Under the pieces are notes generated by a model. The model made no database searches. It was not told where the DNA came from and worked only from the letters and a program-made list of their open reading frames with translations. Below, in pieces: positions 18,945-27,467 of a DNA stretch of 62,527 nt. The DNA lies in NCBI RefSeq assembly GCF_003363265.1, contig NZ_QRBF01000011.1, positions 1 through 62,527 of the forward strand, written 5' to 3'. How positions within the stretch are numbered: the first letter of the stretch is position 1; every line of letters begins with the position of its first letter. This DNA is from Dyella psychrodurans (GTDB lineage Bacteria > Pseudomonadota > Gammaproteobacteria > Xanthomonadales > Rhodanobacteraceae). The translations under genes and the position numbers were made by a program.

Positions 18945-19937
18945 ATGCTGGCGAGCCGTCTCCTGTCGATCCTGATGCTGCTGCAGACGCGCGGGCGCAT
19001 GAGCGCCAGCCAGCTCGCGGCGGAGCTGGAAGTGACGGTTCGCACCATCCATCGCGATATCGATCAGCTGAGCGCCGCGGGCATTCCCGTCTATGCCGAT
19101 CGCGGGCGCAACGGCGGTTTCCAGTTACAGGACGGTTACCGCACGATGCTGACCGGCCTCAATCAATCCGAAGCCGAAACCTTGTTTCTTGCCGGCCTGC
19201 CGGGGCCGGCCGCGCAAATGGGCCTGGCGGACGTGCTCTCCACGGCGCGACTGAAATTGCTGGCGGCGTTGCCGGCGAGGATTCAACCGGGCGCCGAACG
19301 TATCGCCACGCGCTTTCATCTGGATGCGGGCGCCTGGTTTCACAGCGTGGACCAACTCCCCGCGCTGCCCGTCATTGCGCAGGCGGTGTGGAGCGAACAC
19401 ATGCTGCGGATGCGGTATCACCCTTCCGGCGAGACCGACGCGCGTCCGCGCAAGGTCGCGCCGCTCGGCCTCGTGCTCAAGAGCGGCATCTGGTATCTGG
19501 TGGCGCAAAACAGCCGGTCGATCAGCACGTATCGCGCGGCGAACATTCACGACGCCGAAGTGTGCGACGACGTCTTCACGCGTCCGAAACATTTCGACCT
19601 GGTGGCGCATTGGGAAAGAAGCGTGCGCGACTATGAGGCAAGCGTGTATCACGATTATGCCGACGTGCGCTTGTCGCCGGTCGGCTTGAAGCGGCTGAGC
19701 CTGCTGGGGCCTTATGTCACGAGTTCGGCGGCGAGAACCCTCGGCAAGCCCGATCGCAAGGGATGGGTGCGATGCCGACTGCCGATCGAGTCGCTCGACT
19801 TCGGCATTCGCGAGCTGCTGAGGCTGGGCGACGAAGTGATCGTGCTCGGCCCGCCGGTTCTGCGCGCGCAGTTGGCGGAAGTCGCGGGACGCATCGCCCG
19901 GCTTCATCAAAGCGTTCTTCCCGGGCGCGGGCGCTGA
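18945..19937 (+). CDS. YafY-type HTH-WYL transcription regulator
   Basis: The chosen ATG at 18945 gives 330 residues starting MLASRLLSILMLLQ, the usual beginning of this family. The N-terminus is a DeoR-like winged helix (MSASQLAAELEVTVRTIHRD). After it comes DIDQLSAAGIPVYADRGRNGG and a WYL domain (RKVAPLGLVLKSGIWYLVAQ), with a C-terminal extension. WYL domains sense ligands such as nucleotides, and many such regulators control the gene divergent from them. Here that gene encodes a secreted DUF1579-like protein. The peptide-transporter gene follows after 3 bases, so the two are probably co-transcribed. Confidence 0.9.
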   Translation: MLASRLLSILMLLQTRGRMSASQLAAELEVTVRTIHRDIDQLSAAGIPVYADRGRNGGFQLQDGYRTMLTGLNQSEAETLFLAGLPGPAAQMGLADVLSTARLKLLAALPARIQPGAERIATRFHLDAGAWFHSVDQLPALPVIAQAVWSEHMLRMRYHPSGETDARPRKVAPLGLVLKSGIWYLVAQNSRSISTYRAANIHDAEVCDDVFTRPKHFDLVAHWERSVRDYEASVYHDYADVRLSPVGLKRLSLLGPYVTSSAARTLGKPDRKGWVRCRLPIESLDFGIRELLRLGDEVIVLGPPVLRAQLAEVAGRIARLHQSVLPGRGR

Positions 19938-19940
19938 ACC

Positions 19941-21467
19941 GTGCTTGCGGCGCATCGCAACCATCGGCTGCGCCCCTTCCTCACGGTGCTGTTGTTCGAA
20001 TTCTGGGAGCGCTGCGGTTACTACGGCACCGCGGTGCTGATGGTGCTCTTCATGATCCAGCAGCTGGGTATCCGCGATACGGATGCCAGCCTGATCTGGG
20101 GCACGTTCAGTGCCCTGCTGTTCGCGGCACCGGCGGTCGGCGGCTGGGTCGGCGACCGCATCCTGGGTGCAAAACGCAGCATGAGACTGGGTGCCTGCGT
20201 GCTTGCGCTGGGCTATCTGTTGCTGACCATCTCGGGCAACAGCCTGCCGAAGATGCATCTTGCGTTGGGCCTGATCATCGTCGGCAGCGGCTTGTTCAAA
20301 CCCAACATCGCCAACATGGTACGACGCGTTTACGAGGATTCGCCTTCGACCTTCGATCGCGTGTTCACGCTGTACTACATGACGAACAATATCGCGGCCA
20401 GCGTATTCGTGCTGTTGACGCCGTGGATCAAGGATCGCTGGGGATGGCACGCCGCATTCGCCGTTTGCTTCGTGTGCATGGTGATCGGACTGATCTGCTA
20501 CGCCTATCTTGCACGCACGCTTGCCGACATGGGCTCGACGGCCGATACGCAACGCCTGCGCGGGCGCAGCCTCGCCGGCGTTCTGGGCGGCTGTGGCCTG
20601 GCCGTGCTTGTGGCGGCCTTCGTGATGCAGCACGACGTCATGGCGTTGGCCTGCGTCTATCTGGGAAGCGCGGCCGTGCTTGGCGTGTTCGGCTACATGA
20701 TTGCGAACGGCAAGCGATCCGAACGTGCGGGATTGATCGCGGCGGTTTTCCTGGTCGGCGAGGCCATGCTGTTTTTCGTTTTCTACAACCAGGTAGGAAC
20801 GTCGCTCACCTTGTTCGCGCTTCGTCATGTCGACTGGAACCAGACGCTGTTCGGCCGGCATCTCTTCACCTGGTCGCCTGCGCAATATGCCGGGATCAAC
20901 TCGCTGTGGGTCATGGTGCTTTCGCCGCCGCTGGCCTGGGTGTACCGGCAGTTGGAAAAGCGCGGACGCGATCTGCATGTCGCCGCGAAATTCGCATGGG
21001 GATTCGTGGCCGTGGCGGCAGGCTTTTTTGTCTTCGGTTTCAGCGGCCACGCGGCGCACGACGGCAAGGTGTCGTCGTGGTTCATGGTTGCCGGCTACGG
21101 CTTTTATTCCCTGGGCGAGTTGCTGGTCGCCGCGCTTGGACTTGCGATGATGTCGCGCTTTGTCCCGGCGCGCATGGGCGGCTTCATGATGGGCGCCTTT
21201 TTCGTGGCGGCCGGTATCGCGCAATACCTGGGTAGCGTGATCGCCAATCGTGCGAACCTGGTGGGCGGCCTGGTCGATGCGAATGCCGGTCTCGCAGCCT
21301 ATACGCGGCTTTTCGATGATCTGGGATGGCTTGCCGTCGCCGGCGCCATCGTGGCGATCGCGTTGCTTCCGTTCCTGAGACGTTTGTCCGATGTCCACGA
21401 GAGGGATCGGATCGACCGCGAAAAGCACGAAGCCGAGGCGGAGGCACCTCGGCTTCGTGCGCATTGA
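19941..21467 (+). CDS. POT-family proton-coupled oligopeptide transporter
   Basis: The 508-residue inner-membrane protein starts with GTG just after the WYL gene. It carries the POT signature near the N-terminus (FEFWERCGYYGTAVLMVLFM), the second motif GLFKPNIANMV, and about 14 hydrophobic segments. POT (PTR2/DtpT-like) carriers import di- and tripeptides with protons. No peptidase is adjacent, but an S53 endopeptidase encoded at 32.5 kb could supply peptides. Immediate linkage to the regulator suggests joint control. Confidence 0.88.
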   Translation: MLAAHRNHRLRPFLTVLLFEFWERCGYYGTAVLMVLFMIQQLGIRDTDASLIWGTFSALLFAAPAVGGWVGDRILGAKRSMRLGACVLALGYLLLTISGNSLPKMHLALGLIIVGSGLFKPNIANMVRRVYEDSPSTFDRVFTLYYMTNNIAASVFVLLTPWIKDRWGWHAAFAVCFVCMVIGLICYAYLARTLADMGSTADTQRLRGRSLAGVLGGCGLAVLVAAFVMQHDVMALACVYLGSAAVLGVFGYMIANGKRSERAGLIAAVFLVGEAMLFFVFYNQVGTSLTLFALRHVDWNQTLFGRHLFTWSPAQYAGINSLWVMVLSPPLAWVYRQLEKRGRDLHVAAKFAWGFVAVAAGFFVFGFSGHAAHDGKVSSWFMVAGYGFYSLGELLVAALGLAMMSRFVPARMGGFMMGAFFVAAGIAQYLGSVIANRANLVGGLVDANAGLAAYTRLFDDLGWLAVAGAIVAIALLPFLRRLSDVHERDRIDREKHEAEAEAPRLRAH

Positions 21468-21506
21468 TGTGGTGCTTTATGCGTGTATCTCGATGGCAAG
21501 CGACCG

Positions 21507-22376
21507 CTACATCGTCGCCACGATGCGCCCCACGTCGGCCAGCACCGCACTGCGCGCATCGTCATCGAGGTTCGCGGCCGAGTAGTAGGCGGACACCAGC
21601 AACGGCTTGCGCTGGGGTGGCCACATGATGGCAACGTCGTTGGTGGCGTCGTAACCGCTGCCCGTCTTGTCGCCCGTCACCCAGCCGGCGGGCAGGCCGG
21701 CCTGCAGGCGGTTCTTGCCGGTGGTGGTTTCGCGCAACCATTCCGTGAGCAGTTTGCGCGACTCGTCACGCAATACATGGCCAAGTACCAGGGTGCGCAA
21801 GTTGTTCAACATCGATGCCGGCGTCGTCGTGTCGCTTACGTGGTCGGGACTCGGGCGATTGAGTTCCGGCTCGTTGCGATCCAGCCGCGTCATGGTGTCG
21901 CCGAGCTGCCGCGCATAAGCCGTGACGGCAGCGGGGCCGCCCAGATTCGCCAGCAGCACATTGGCGGCTGTGTTGTCGCTGAGCGACACCGCCGCCTTGC
22001 ACAGGTCCGCGATGCTCATGCCCGGCAGACCCACATGATGTTGCGTTACCGGCGCGTAGGAGAGCACTGCGTCCTTGCCGAAGATCAGATGCCGATCCAG
22101 TTGCTCCGCACCGCGATCCACGCGGTCGAGCGTGGCGGCGGCCAGCAGCATCTTGAAAGTGCTGCACATCATGAAGCGTTCGTCGGCGCGATGTCCCACG
22201 CTGCGTCCGCTGCCTGTATCCAGCACTGCAACACCCAGTCGGCCACCGTGCTTGCGTTCCAGCGCCGCTAGCTTCGCCCTCACATCGTCCGCTTCGGCGG
22301 CAAACGCGGCTACGGGATTCAATGCGAGCGCGGAAACACCGATCAACGCGCCCTTCAGAAGATTTCGACGATTCAA
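21507..22376 (-). CDS. Class A beta-lactamase (L2-like) with Tat-like signal
   Basis: There is no ATG at the natural start. The best start is the TTG at 22376, preceded by GGAG, giving 289 residues that begin NRRNLLKGALIGVSALAL, a twin-arginine signal for periplasmic export. All class A motifs are present: CSTFK (Ser70-Thr-Phe-Lys73), SDN130-132, EPELN (Glu166, Asn170) and DKTGSG. The sequence resembles Stenotrophomonas L2. Cys69 is present, but I see no Cys238 partner after KTG, so the disulfide of KPC/SME carbapenemases is not expected. Activity against penicillins and cephalosporins is inferred. No ampR lies beside it. Confidence 0.93.
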   Translation of the reverse strand: MNRRNLLKGALIGVSALALNPVAAFAAEADDVRAKLAALERKHGGRLGVAVLDTGSGRSVGHRADERFMMCSTFKMLLAAATLDRVDRGAEQLDRHLIFGKDAVLSYAPVTQHHVGLPGMSIADLCKAAVSLSDNTAANVLLANLGGPAAVTAYARQLGDTMTRLDRNEPELNRPSPDHVSDTTTPASMLNNLRTLVLGHVLRDESRKLLTEWLRETTTGKNRLQAGLPAGWVTGDKTGSGYDATNDVAIMWPPQRKPLLVSAYYSAANLDDDARSAVLADVGRIVATM

Positions 22377-22513
22377 GGCATCACTCCGTGACAGATGGAA
22401 ACAACGGCATGCTGTGTAGTCAGCCTGTTCATTGTATTTCCGGTCGCGGATCGTTGTCGGCCAAAGCCAGGGCAATACCGGGGCAGTTGCAGCCCATGGC
22501 AAAGCGCGCTTTG

Positions 22514-22622
22514 CTCCTCCCCCTGCAAGGCAGGGGGAGGCTGGGAGGGGGTCGCACGGTCTTGCCTTGACGCAAGATTGCTTGACCCCACCCCAACCCT
22601 CCCCTGCACGCAGGGGAGGGAG
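22514..22622. repeat. Double-palindromic element, copy 2
   Basis: This copy lies between the beta-lactamase start and the second DUF1579-like gene's end. The left arm is TCCTCCCCCTGC..GCAGGGGGAGG, the centre is CTTGCCTTGACGCAAG and the right arm is CCTCCCCTGC..GCAGGGGAGG. It fills most of the intergenic space. Confidence 0.85.
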
Positions 22623-22664
22623 CAGGTTACGTCGCGTGTGTATGCCGAATTCGAATGAAGCGGG

Positions 22665-23252
22665 TCAGCGAATGCGCTGAAACTGCATCACCCAATTGGT
22701 TTCCCACGTCTTGCCGCCATCGGGCGAATAAGCCTGCTCCCATTGCGCGGACGTGGGTGTGATGTGCGACCAGATGAAGCGCACGCGTATCGGCTTGCCG
22801 TCGAGCGTGTCGTTCGCGTAGAAGGTACCCATGCCGTTGACGAAGTTGCCTTTGACAGGCGGATCGAGATTGGCGAACGGATCGCGGCTGTCCAGCCACC
22901 AGATGGCCCATCGCCCGCTGACGGGATCGTACGAGCGCAATCCCACGCCACGATAGGTGCCGCTCGGCTTCTCGATGACATTGTCGTCGACGTTGGACGA
23001 GCCATTCATCAACTTGTGCATGCTGCACGTGCCCTCGAATTCGATCCATTCGTGGCTGCCGGCAAGGCGCGCTTTCAGTTGGCGATGATGGACCTGCCAA
23101 TCGCCGACGAGAAAATCGAAATCGTGCAGATGGGTGAGATTGGGCGCGCCCTGCATGGGTTTGGGTGCGTCCTGGGATGCATGCACGGTGACCGCCGAAC
23201 CCATGGTTGCGGCCAGCAGCACAGCGGCGAGTGTGATTCGGAACGTCTTCAT
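22665..23252 (-). CDS. Secreted DUF1579-like protein, paralogue B
   Basis: The 195-residue protein has a signal peptide (LAAVLLAATMGSAVTVHA) and the same blocks as its paralogue at 18260-18859: FDFLVGDWQVHHRQLK, EWIEFEGT, YDPVSGRWAIWWLDSRDP and WEQAYSPDGGKTWETNWV. The start follows AGGGG. The function is unknown. Its upstream region contains the same 17-bp motif as paralogue A, although no WYL gene is adjacent. One regulator may therefore control both. The two genes lie about 4 kb apart in the same orientation, suggesting local duplication followed by insertions. Confidence 0.85.
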   Translation of the reverse strand: MKTFRITLAAVLLAATMGSAVTVHASQDAPKPMQGAPNLTHLHDFDFLVGDWQVHHRQLKARLAGSHEWIEFEGTCSMHKLMNGSSNVDDNVIEKPSGTYRGVGLRSYDPVSGRWAIWWLDSRDPFANLDPPVKGNFVNGMGTFYANDTLDGKPIRVRFIWSHITPTSAQWEQAYSPDGGKTWETNWVMQFQRIR

Positions 23253-23308
23253 GGGATGCCCCTACGTGTGGTGTCGACGGCATCTTGCACTGCAATACCT
23301 GACAGCGA

Positions 23309-23325
23309 ATGTCATGTATTTTTGG
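23309..23325. promoter_or_regulatory. 17-bp motif shared by both DUF1579 paralogues, copy 2
   Basis: ATGTCATGTATTTTTGG lies 56 bases upstream of the start of paralogue B (minus strand), in the same orientation relative to the gene as copy 1. Confidence 0.6.
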
Positions 23326-23445
23326 CATCGGTGGACGAATCGAAATTGGCTCTTGCGGTCCTTGCGTCATGATGGTGTGAATGTAAGCTGTGCGACGTTC
23401 GGCTCGTCGCACCTCCATCGATCATCGACACAGGAGCTAAGGGCT

Positions 23446-24261
23446 ATGCGCTTGATGGGTGTGGGCTACATGGTGTTCGCCGCGGCGTGCATGGCGCTCG
23501 GCGTGTTGAGCCTGGGTTCGGGCGATTTCGCTTTCGTATGGCAACCGGTTCCGCCCGACGTTCCCGGTCGCGCGATCTTTGCGTATCTATCGGGCGGCAT
23601 CCTGTGCGTCACGGGCGTGGGGATGCTGGTCAGACGATTTGCGGCACCCGCCAGTTTTGTCTTTACCTTGTATGCGCTGGTCTGGCTCCTGGTCCTGCAT
23701 GTTCCGCATCTCGTGCTGGGGCCATTGCATGAGATCAATTGGGGCTCATGCGCGGAAATCGCCACATTGGTGGCCGGCGGCTGGATCCTGTATGCGCGCG
23801 TGGCGACACCGGGCGACGCGCTTTACGTTGCGCCGCTTGCTTCGGCAAAGGCGGTGCGCATCGCACAGTTGATCTTTGCCGTGTCAGTGCCGTTGATCGG
23901 GCTTGAACATCTTGTCTACGCGAAAGACACCGCCGGCTACGTGCCGGCATGGCTACCCGATCGCATGGGCTGGGCCATCATCACCGGCATAGGGCATATC
24001 GCGGCGGGTCTTGCCATCGCGATAGCCGTTCTTCCACGGCTGGCGGCAACGCTGGAAGCATGGATGATGGGAGCCTTCACGGTGCTGGTGTGGATTCCCG
24101 TGGCCGTCGGCGCACCGACACAACGATTCGGGTGGACGGCCTTCCTCATTTCGACCGCGCTGACGGCGGCGGCGTGGATCGTCGCGGAATCGTATCGCGA
24201 CGTTCCGTGGTTTTCGTTCAATCGCTCGAAGAATCTCGCCGCGCATCTGGCGCCGCGCTGA
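23446..24261 (+). CDS. Multi-pass inner-membrane protein of unknown function
   Basis: The 271-residue protein starts at an ATG preceded by AGGAG. It has about seven or eight hydrophobic segments (VGYMVFAAACMALGVLSLGS, FVFTLYALVWLLVLHVPHLV, IAAGLAIAIAVLPRLAATLE). The first part resembles small DoxX-like or DUF-type membrane proteins with a G-rich turn and a conserved histidine pair (LHVPH). I do not recognise a transport or enzymatic motif. It is divergent from paralogue B of the DUF1579-like pair and could share its control region. Confidence 0.75.
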   Translation: MRLMGVGYMVFAAACMALGVLSLGSGDFAFVWQPVPPDVPGRAIFAYLSGGILCVTGVGMLVRRFAAPASFVFTLYALVWLLVLHVPHLVLGPLHEINWGSCAEIATLVAGGWILYARVATPGDALYVAPLASAKAVRIAQLIFAVSVPLIGLEHLVYAKDTAGYVPAWLPDRMGWAIITGIGHIAAGLAIAIAVLPRLAATLEAWMMGAFTVLVWIPVAVGAPTQRFGWTAFLISTALTAAAWIVAESYRDVPWFSFNRSKNLAAHLAPR

Positions 24262-24298
24262 TGTTGAAAGCTGATGCAGGGCGCTGCGTGCTGCTCTG

Positions 24299-24404
24299 CT
24301 CCTCCCCCTGCGAAGTAGGGGGAGGCTGGGAGGGGGTAAAGCTTTTGCTTCGTTAAGGGCTTTACCCCACCCCGACCCTCCCCTGCTGCACGCAGGGGAG
24401 GGAG
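24299..24404. repeat. Double-palindromic element, copy 3
   Basis: This copy lies between the convergent membrane-protein and dps genes. It has the same arms as the other copies, with some mutations in the left palindrome (CCCCTGCGAAGTAGGGGG) and a GCTTTTGCTTCG-type centre. Confidence 0.85.
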
Positions 24405-24440
24405 TGCGATGCGATGCGTGCTGAATACGTACTGGTGCCG

Positions 24441-24959
24441 TCAGGTGGAACGCCCGGTTTCGAACAGGAACCACACGCGGCGTTCGGCTTCGTCGATCCA
24501 GTTTTCCAGCAGGCTCGCGCTCGCGACATCGTTGTATTCGTCGCACAGTGCGTGCGTCTCGCGCATGTAGGCAGCGAGACGTGCGTTGTCGTCGCGCAGC
24601 TCCGCCAGCATGTCCGCAGGCGTCACGAAGCCCGCGTCGTTGTCGGAAAGCCGCTGCTGCTTCGAGATCTGGCCGATCGAACGCAGCGTCGTGCCGCCCA
24701 GTTTGCGCACGCGTTCGGCGACGGGGTCGGTCGTTGCGTAGAGCTCGTCGGCTTGCTCGTCCAGCATCAGGTGATAGTCCCTGAAGTGCGGGCCGGAAAT
24801 GTGCCAGTGAAAGTTCTTGGTTTTCAGGTAAAGCGCAAAGATGTCCGCGAGCAGCGCATTGAGCCCTGCGGAAATATCGCGCCGCGCATCTTCGCCAAGC
24901 GCACTTGGGGTTTTCAGCGGCGCCTCGCGCCGTTGCTTGGCTTTGCTGGCCTTGGCCAT
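24441..24959 (-). CDS. dps: Dps-family ferritin-like DNA-protection protein
   Basis: The 172-residue protein begins with a lysine-rich tail (MAKASKAKQRR), typical for DNA contact. The intersubunit ferroxidase ligands are in TKNFHWHISGPHF (His) and YHLMLDEQADEL (Asp, Glu). The rest is a four-helix bundle ending AERRVWFLFE. Dps dodecamers oxidise and store iron with peroxide and shield DNA in stationary phase. It is divergent from kup across about 190 bases, which should hold both promoters. Confidence 0.92.
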   Translation of the reverse strand: MAKASKAKQRREAPLKTPSALGEDARRDISAGLNALLADIFALYLKTKNFHWHISGPHFRDYHLMLDEQADELYATTDPVAERVRKLGGTTLRSIGQISKQQRLSDNDAGFVTPADMLAELRDDNARLAAYMRETHALCDEYNDVASASLLENWIDEAERRVWFLFETGRST

Positions 24960-25149
24960 GGTGCTATCTCCTTTCGGTTCGCTACTTCAATGCACAATGC
25001 AACAGGAATTCGTGAAATCCTGATGACCGCAACCTTGCCTCGACCATCTGTCGAGACGATGAAGCCCGACTTTATCAAAAGCGATTGTCGCCAGTGTCAT
25101 TTTTCGTGGTTAGACTGCCTGTCAGCCTCGCAATCCGAGCCGGTGCGTC

Positions 25150-27024
25150 ATGACGGAAATCGCCGCAGATACATGGAAAAAACCCGCTCTGCTCGCTGCG
25201 GGCGTCGGTGCCCTGGGGGTGGTTTTCGGCGATATCGGCACGAGCCCGCTGTATACGTTCAAGACCGTGCTGGACATGACCGGCGGTGACAACCCGCAGA
25301 CCATCTATGGCGTCATCTCGCTGCTGATCTGGACCTTGATCCTGATCACCTCGGTCAAGTACGCGGGCTTTGCGATGCGCATCGACAACGACGGCGAAGG
25401 CGGCATTCTCGCGTTGATGGCGCTGCTGGGCGTCAAGCGGCACAAGCGCCCGCTCATCGTGGCGGCCGGTCTGTTCGGCGCGGCGCTCATTTATGGCGAT
25501 GGTGCGATCACGCCCGCGATTTCCGTGCTTTCGGCGCTGGAAGGACTGAACATCGTCGCGCCATCCCTGCATCACTATGTGTTGCCGCTCACCGTGCTGA
25601 TCCTGCTGGCGTTGTTCGCGCTGCAACCGGCGGGCACGGCGAAGATCGGTCGCGCGTTCGGCCCCATCATGGCCTTGTGGTTCATCACGATGGCGGTACT
25701 GGGCATCTGGGGCATCGTGAAGCATCCGTCGATTCTTTGGGCGCTCAATCCGTATTACGGCCTGCACTATCTGTTGCACGGCGGCGGTGGCGGATTTCTG
25801 GTGCTCGGCGGTGTTTTTCTCTGCGTGACGGGTGCCGAGGCGCTGTATGCGGACATGGGTCATTTCGGCGCGGGACCGATCAAGCTGGCCTGGTCTTCGC
25901 TGGTGTTTCCCAGCCTCGTGCTGAACTACGCAGGCCAGGGTGCCATCGTGTTGTCGGGCGCGCCGACGGACGGCAACATCTTTTATCGCCTGTGCCCGCC
26001 GTCGCTGACCTTGCCGCTGATCATCCTGTCGACGATCGCCACGATCATCGCCAGCCAGTCGATCATCACCGGCGCATTCTCCATGACGCGGCAGGCGATC
26101 CAGCTGGGCTGGATGCCGCGCCTGAAAGTGTCGCAGACCTCCGAAGAGGGATACGGCCAGATTTACGTCGGCACCGTGAACTGGCTGCTGATGCTCGTCA
26201 CGATCGGCCTGGCGCTGGGCTTCGGAAAGTCGGACAACCTGGCCGGTGCCTACGGCATCGCGGTGTCCGCCACCATGCTGATGACCACCGCACTGCTGTT
26301 CATCGCGATGCGCGAGATCTGGAAGTGGCCTTTCATCGCCGCTGCCGCCGTGGCCGGCGTCTTCTTCGTGGTGGATGCCTCGTTCTTCGCATCGAACATG
26401 ATGAAGCTGTTCGACGGCGGCTATGTGCCGCTGCTGCTGGCGACGCTGGTGTACCTGGTGATGTACATCTGGCATCGCGGCGTCATGGCGATTGCCGTGC
26501 GATCCACCGAAGATCCGATGCCGGTCGATGCCTTCCTGGACGAACTCGTGCAGACCGGCGTGGCCCGCGTGCCGGGTACGGCCGTGTTTCTCACGCGCGC
26601 GAAATCGTCCGCGCCGCCGGTGATGATCTGGTACGTAAGGCACAGCATGGCGTTGCAGAAGCGCGTGCTCGCCGTGACGCTGGATATCGCTTCCAAACCC
26701 TGGGTTTCCGCCAAGGATCGCCTGGCGCTGGCGGAGATCGGGCCCAATTTCTGGGCGGTCACGGCTACCTACGGCTTCATGGAGCGGCCGGACATGCCGG
26801 CGCTGATGGGGCAGATCGCCACGCATGGCTGCCCCATCGATCCGGTCAAGCTCACCTATTTCATCGGCATGGAAAAGATCGTCGCGCGCACCGACGCGCA
26901 TCGCCTGCCGCGCTGGATACGCGTGATTTTCACCGTGATGCTGCGCAACTGCGCCCGGGTGACCGATTACATGCACATCCCCGCCAGCCAGGTGGTGGAT
27001 ATCGGCAAGCAGGTTTCCATCTAG
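25150..27024 (+). CDS. kup: Kup-type low-affinity potassium uptake protein
   Basis: The 624-residue inner-membrane symporter has the Kup signature at the N-terminus (LGVVFGDIGTSPLYTFKTVL). About 12 TM segments fill the first 430 residues, including GDGAITPAISVLSA and LVLNYAGQGA, followed by a 190-residue cytoplasmic domain. Kup imports K+ with protons and in some bacteria is inhibited by cyclic-di-AMP binding to the C-terminal part. The length is normal. It stands alone as a transcription unit. Confidence 0.95.
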   Translation: MTEIAADTWKKPALLAAGVGALGVVFGDIGTSPLYTFKTVLDMTGGDNPQTIYGVISLLIWTLILITSVKYAGFAMRIDNDGEGGILALMALLGVKRHKRPLIVAAGLFGAALIYGDGAITPAISVLSALEGLNIVAPSLHHYVLPLTVLILLALFALQPAGTAKIGRAFGPIMALWFITMAVLGIWGIVKHPSILWALNPYYGLHYLLHGGGGGFLVLGGVFLCVTGAEALYADMGHFGAGPIKLAWSSLVFPSLVLNYAGQGAIVLSGAPTDGNIFYRLCPPSLTLPLIILSTIATIIASQSIITGAFSMTRQAIQLGWMPRLKVSQTSEEGYGQIYVGTVNWLLMLVTIGLALGFGKSDNLAGAYGIAVSATMLMTTALLFIAMREIWKWPFIAAAAVAGVFFVVDASFFASNMMKLFDGGYVPLLLATLVYLVMYIWHRGVMAIAVRSTEDPMPVDAFLDELVQTGVARVPGTAVFLTRAKSSAPPVMIWYVRHSMALQKRVLAVTLDIASKPWVSAKDRLALAEIGPNFWAVTATYGFMERPDMPALMGQIATHGCPIDPVKLTYFIGMEKIVARTDAHRLPRWIRVIFTVMLRNCARVTDYMHIPASQVVDIGKQVSI

Positions 27025-27467
27025 GGCCTGTCGTGCCTTTGCAGCCCCATCGACGATATCTGCCTGAAAAGTGACGCTGCACGCGTCTATCTGCGCAAAG
27101 CAGCTTATTGCGCGCCCGCCGGTTCTTGCGATCGACAGGTTTGCGACAGCTTCGTTCAGGCCCATCCCATGCGGCAGGCATTTAGAACGATTTAGACGTC
27201 CATCCTTGCACGTGTCGAAGCCCTGATCCCGACGGTCGGCGCTTCGGCACGCTCCTTGCCTCATCTGCCTTCAAGCCCGTTCAGCTTGCTGATGCTGAGG
27301 GCTGCATCCGGCACAGGCCCGTGCCGGATCATTCAGACACACCGGAGGTTGGAGACGAGATCATGCTGACGGCCATTCGCACTGACAGGCATTGAGCAGC
27401 GTCCGCCAGGACGCTCCGGGCGTGTGGAGATGCACGCTTCGAGGTTGGCAGGTACCGGAATCCCACG
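27025..27467. other. Intergenic region between kup and a diguanylate cyclase
   Basis: No confident gene is present in this gap. A perfect 9-bp hairpin (27306-27314 with 27321-27329, ATCCGGCAC) lacks a T tail. Just after it, GGAGACGAG precedes a 10-codon open frame (27364-27396) that might be a leader peptide. Both signals are weak. Confidence 0.35.

Noticed and set aside
21507-22376. Class A carbapenemase (KPC/SME type) because of Cys69
   Set aside because: No matching cysteine is seen after the KTG motif, so the characteristic disulfide is missing; the overall match is to L2-like enzymes.
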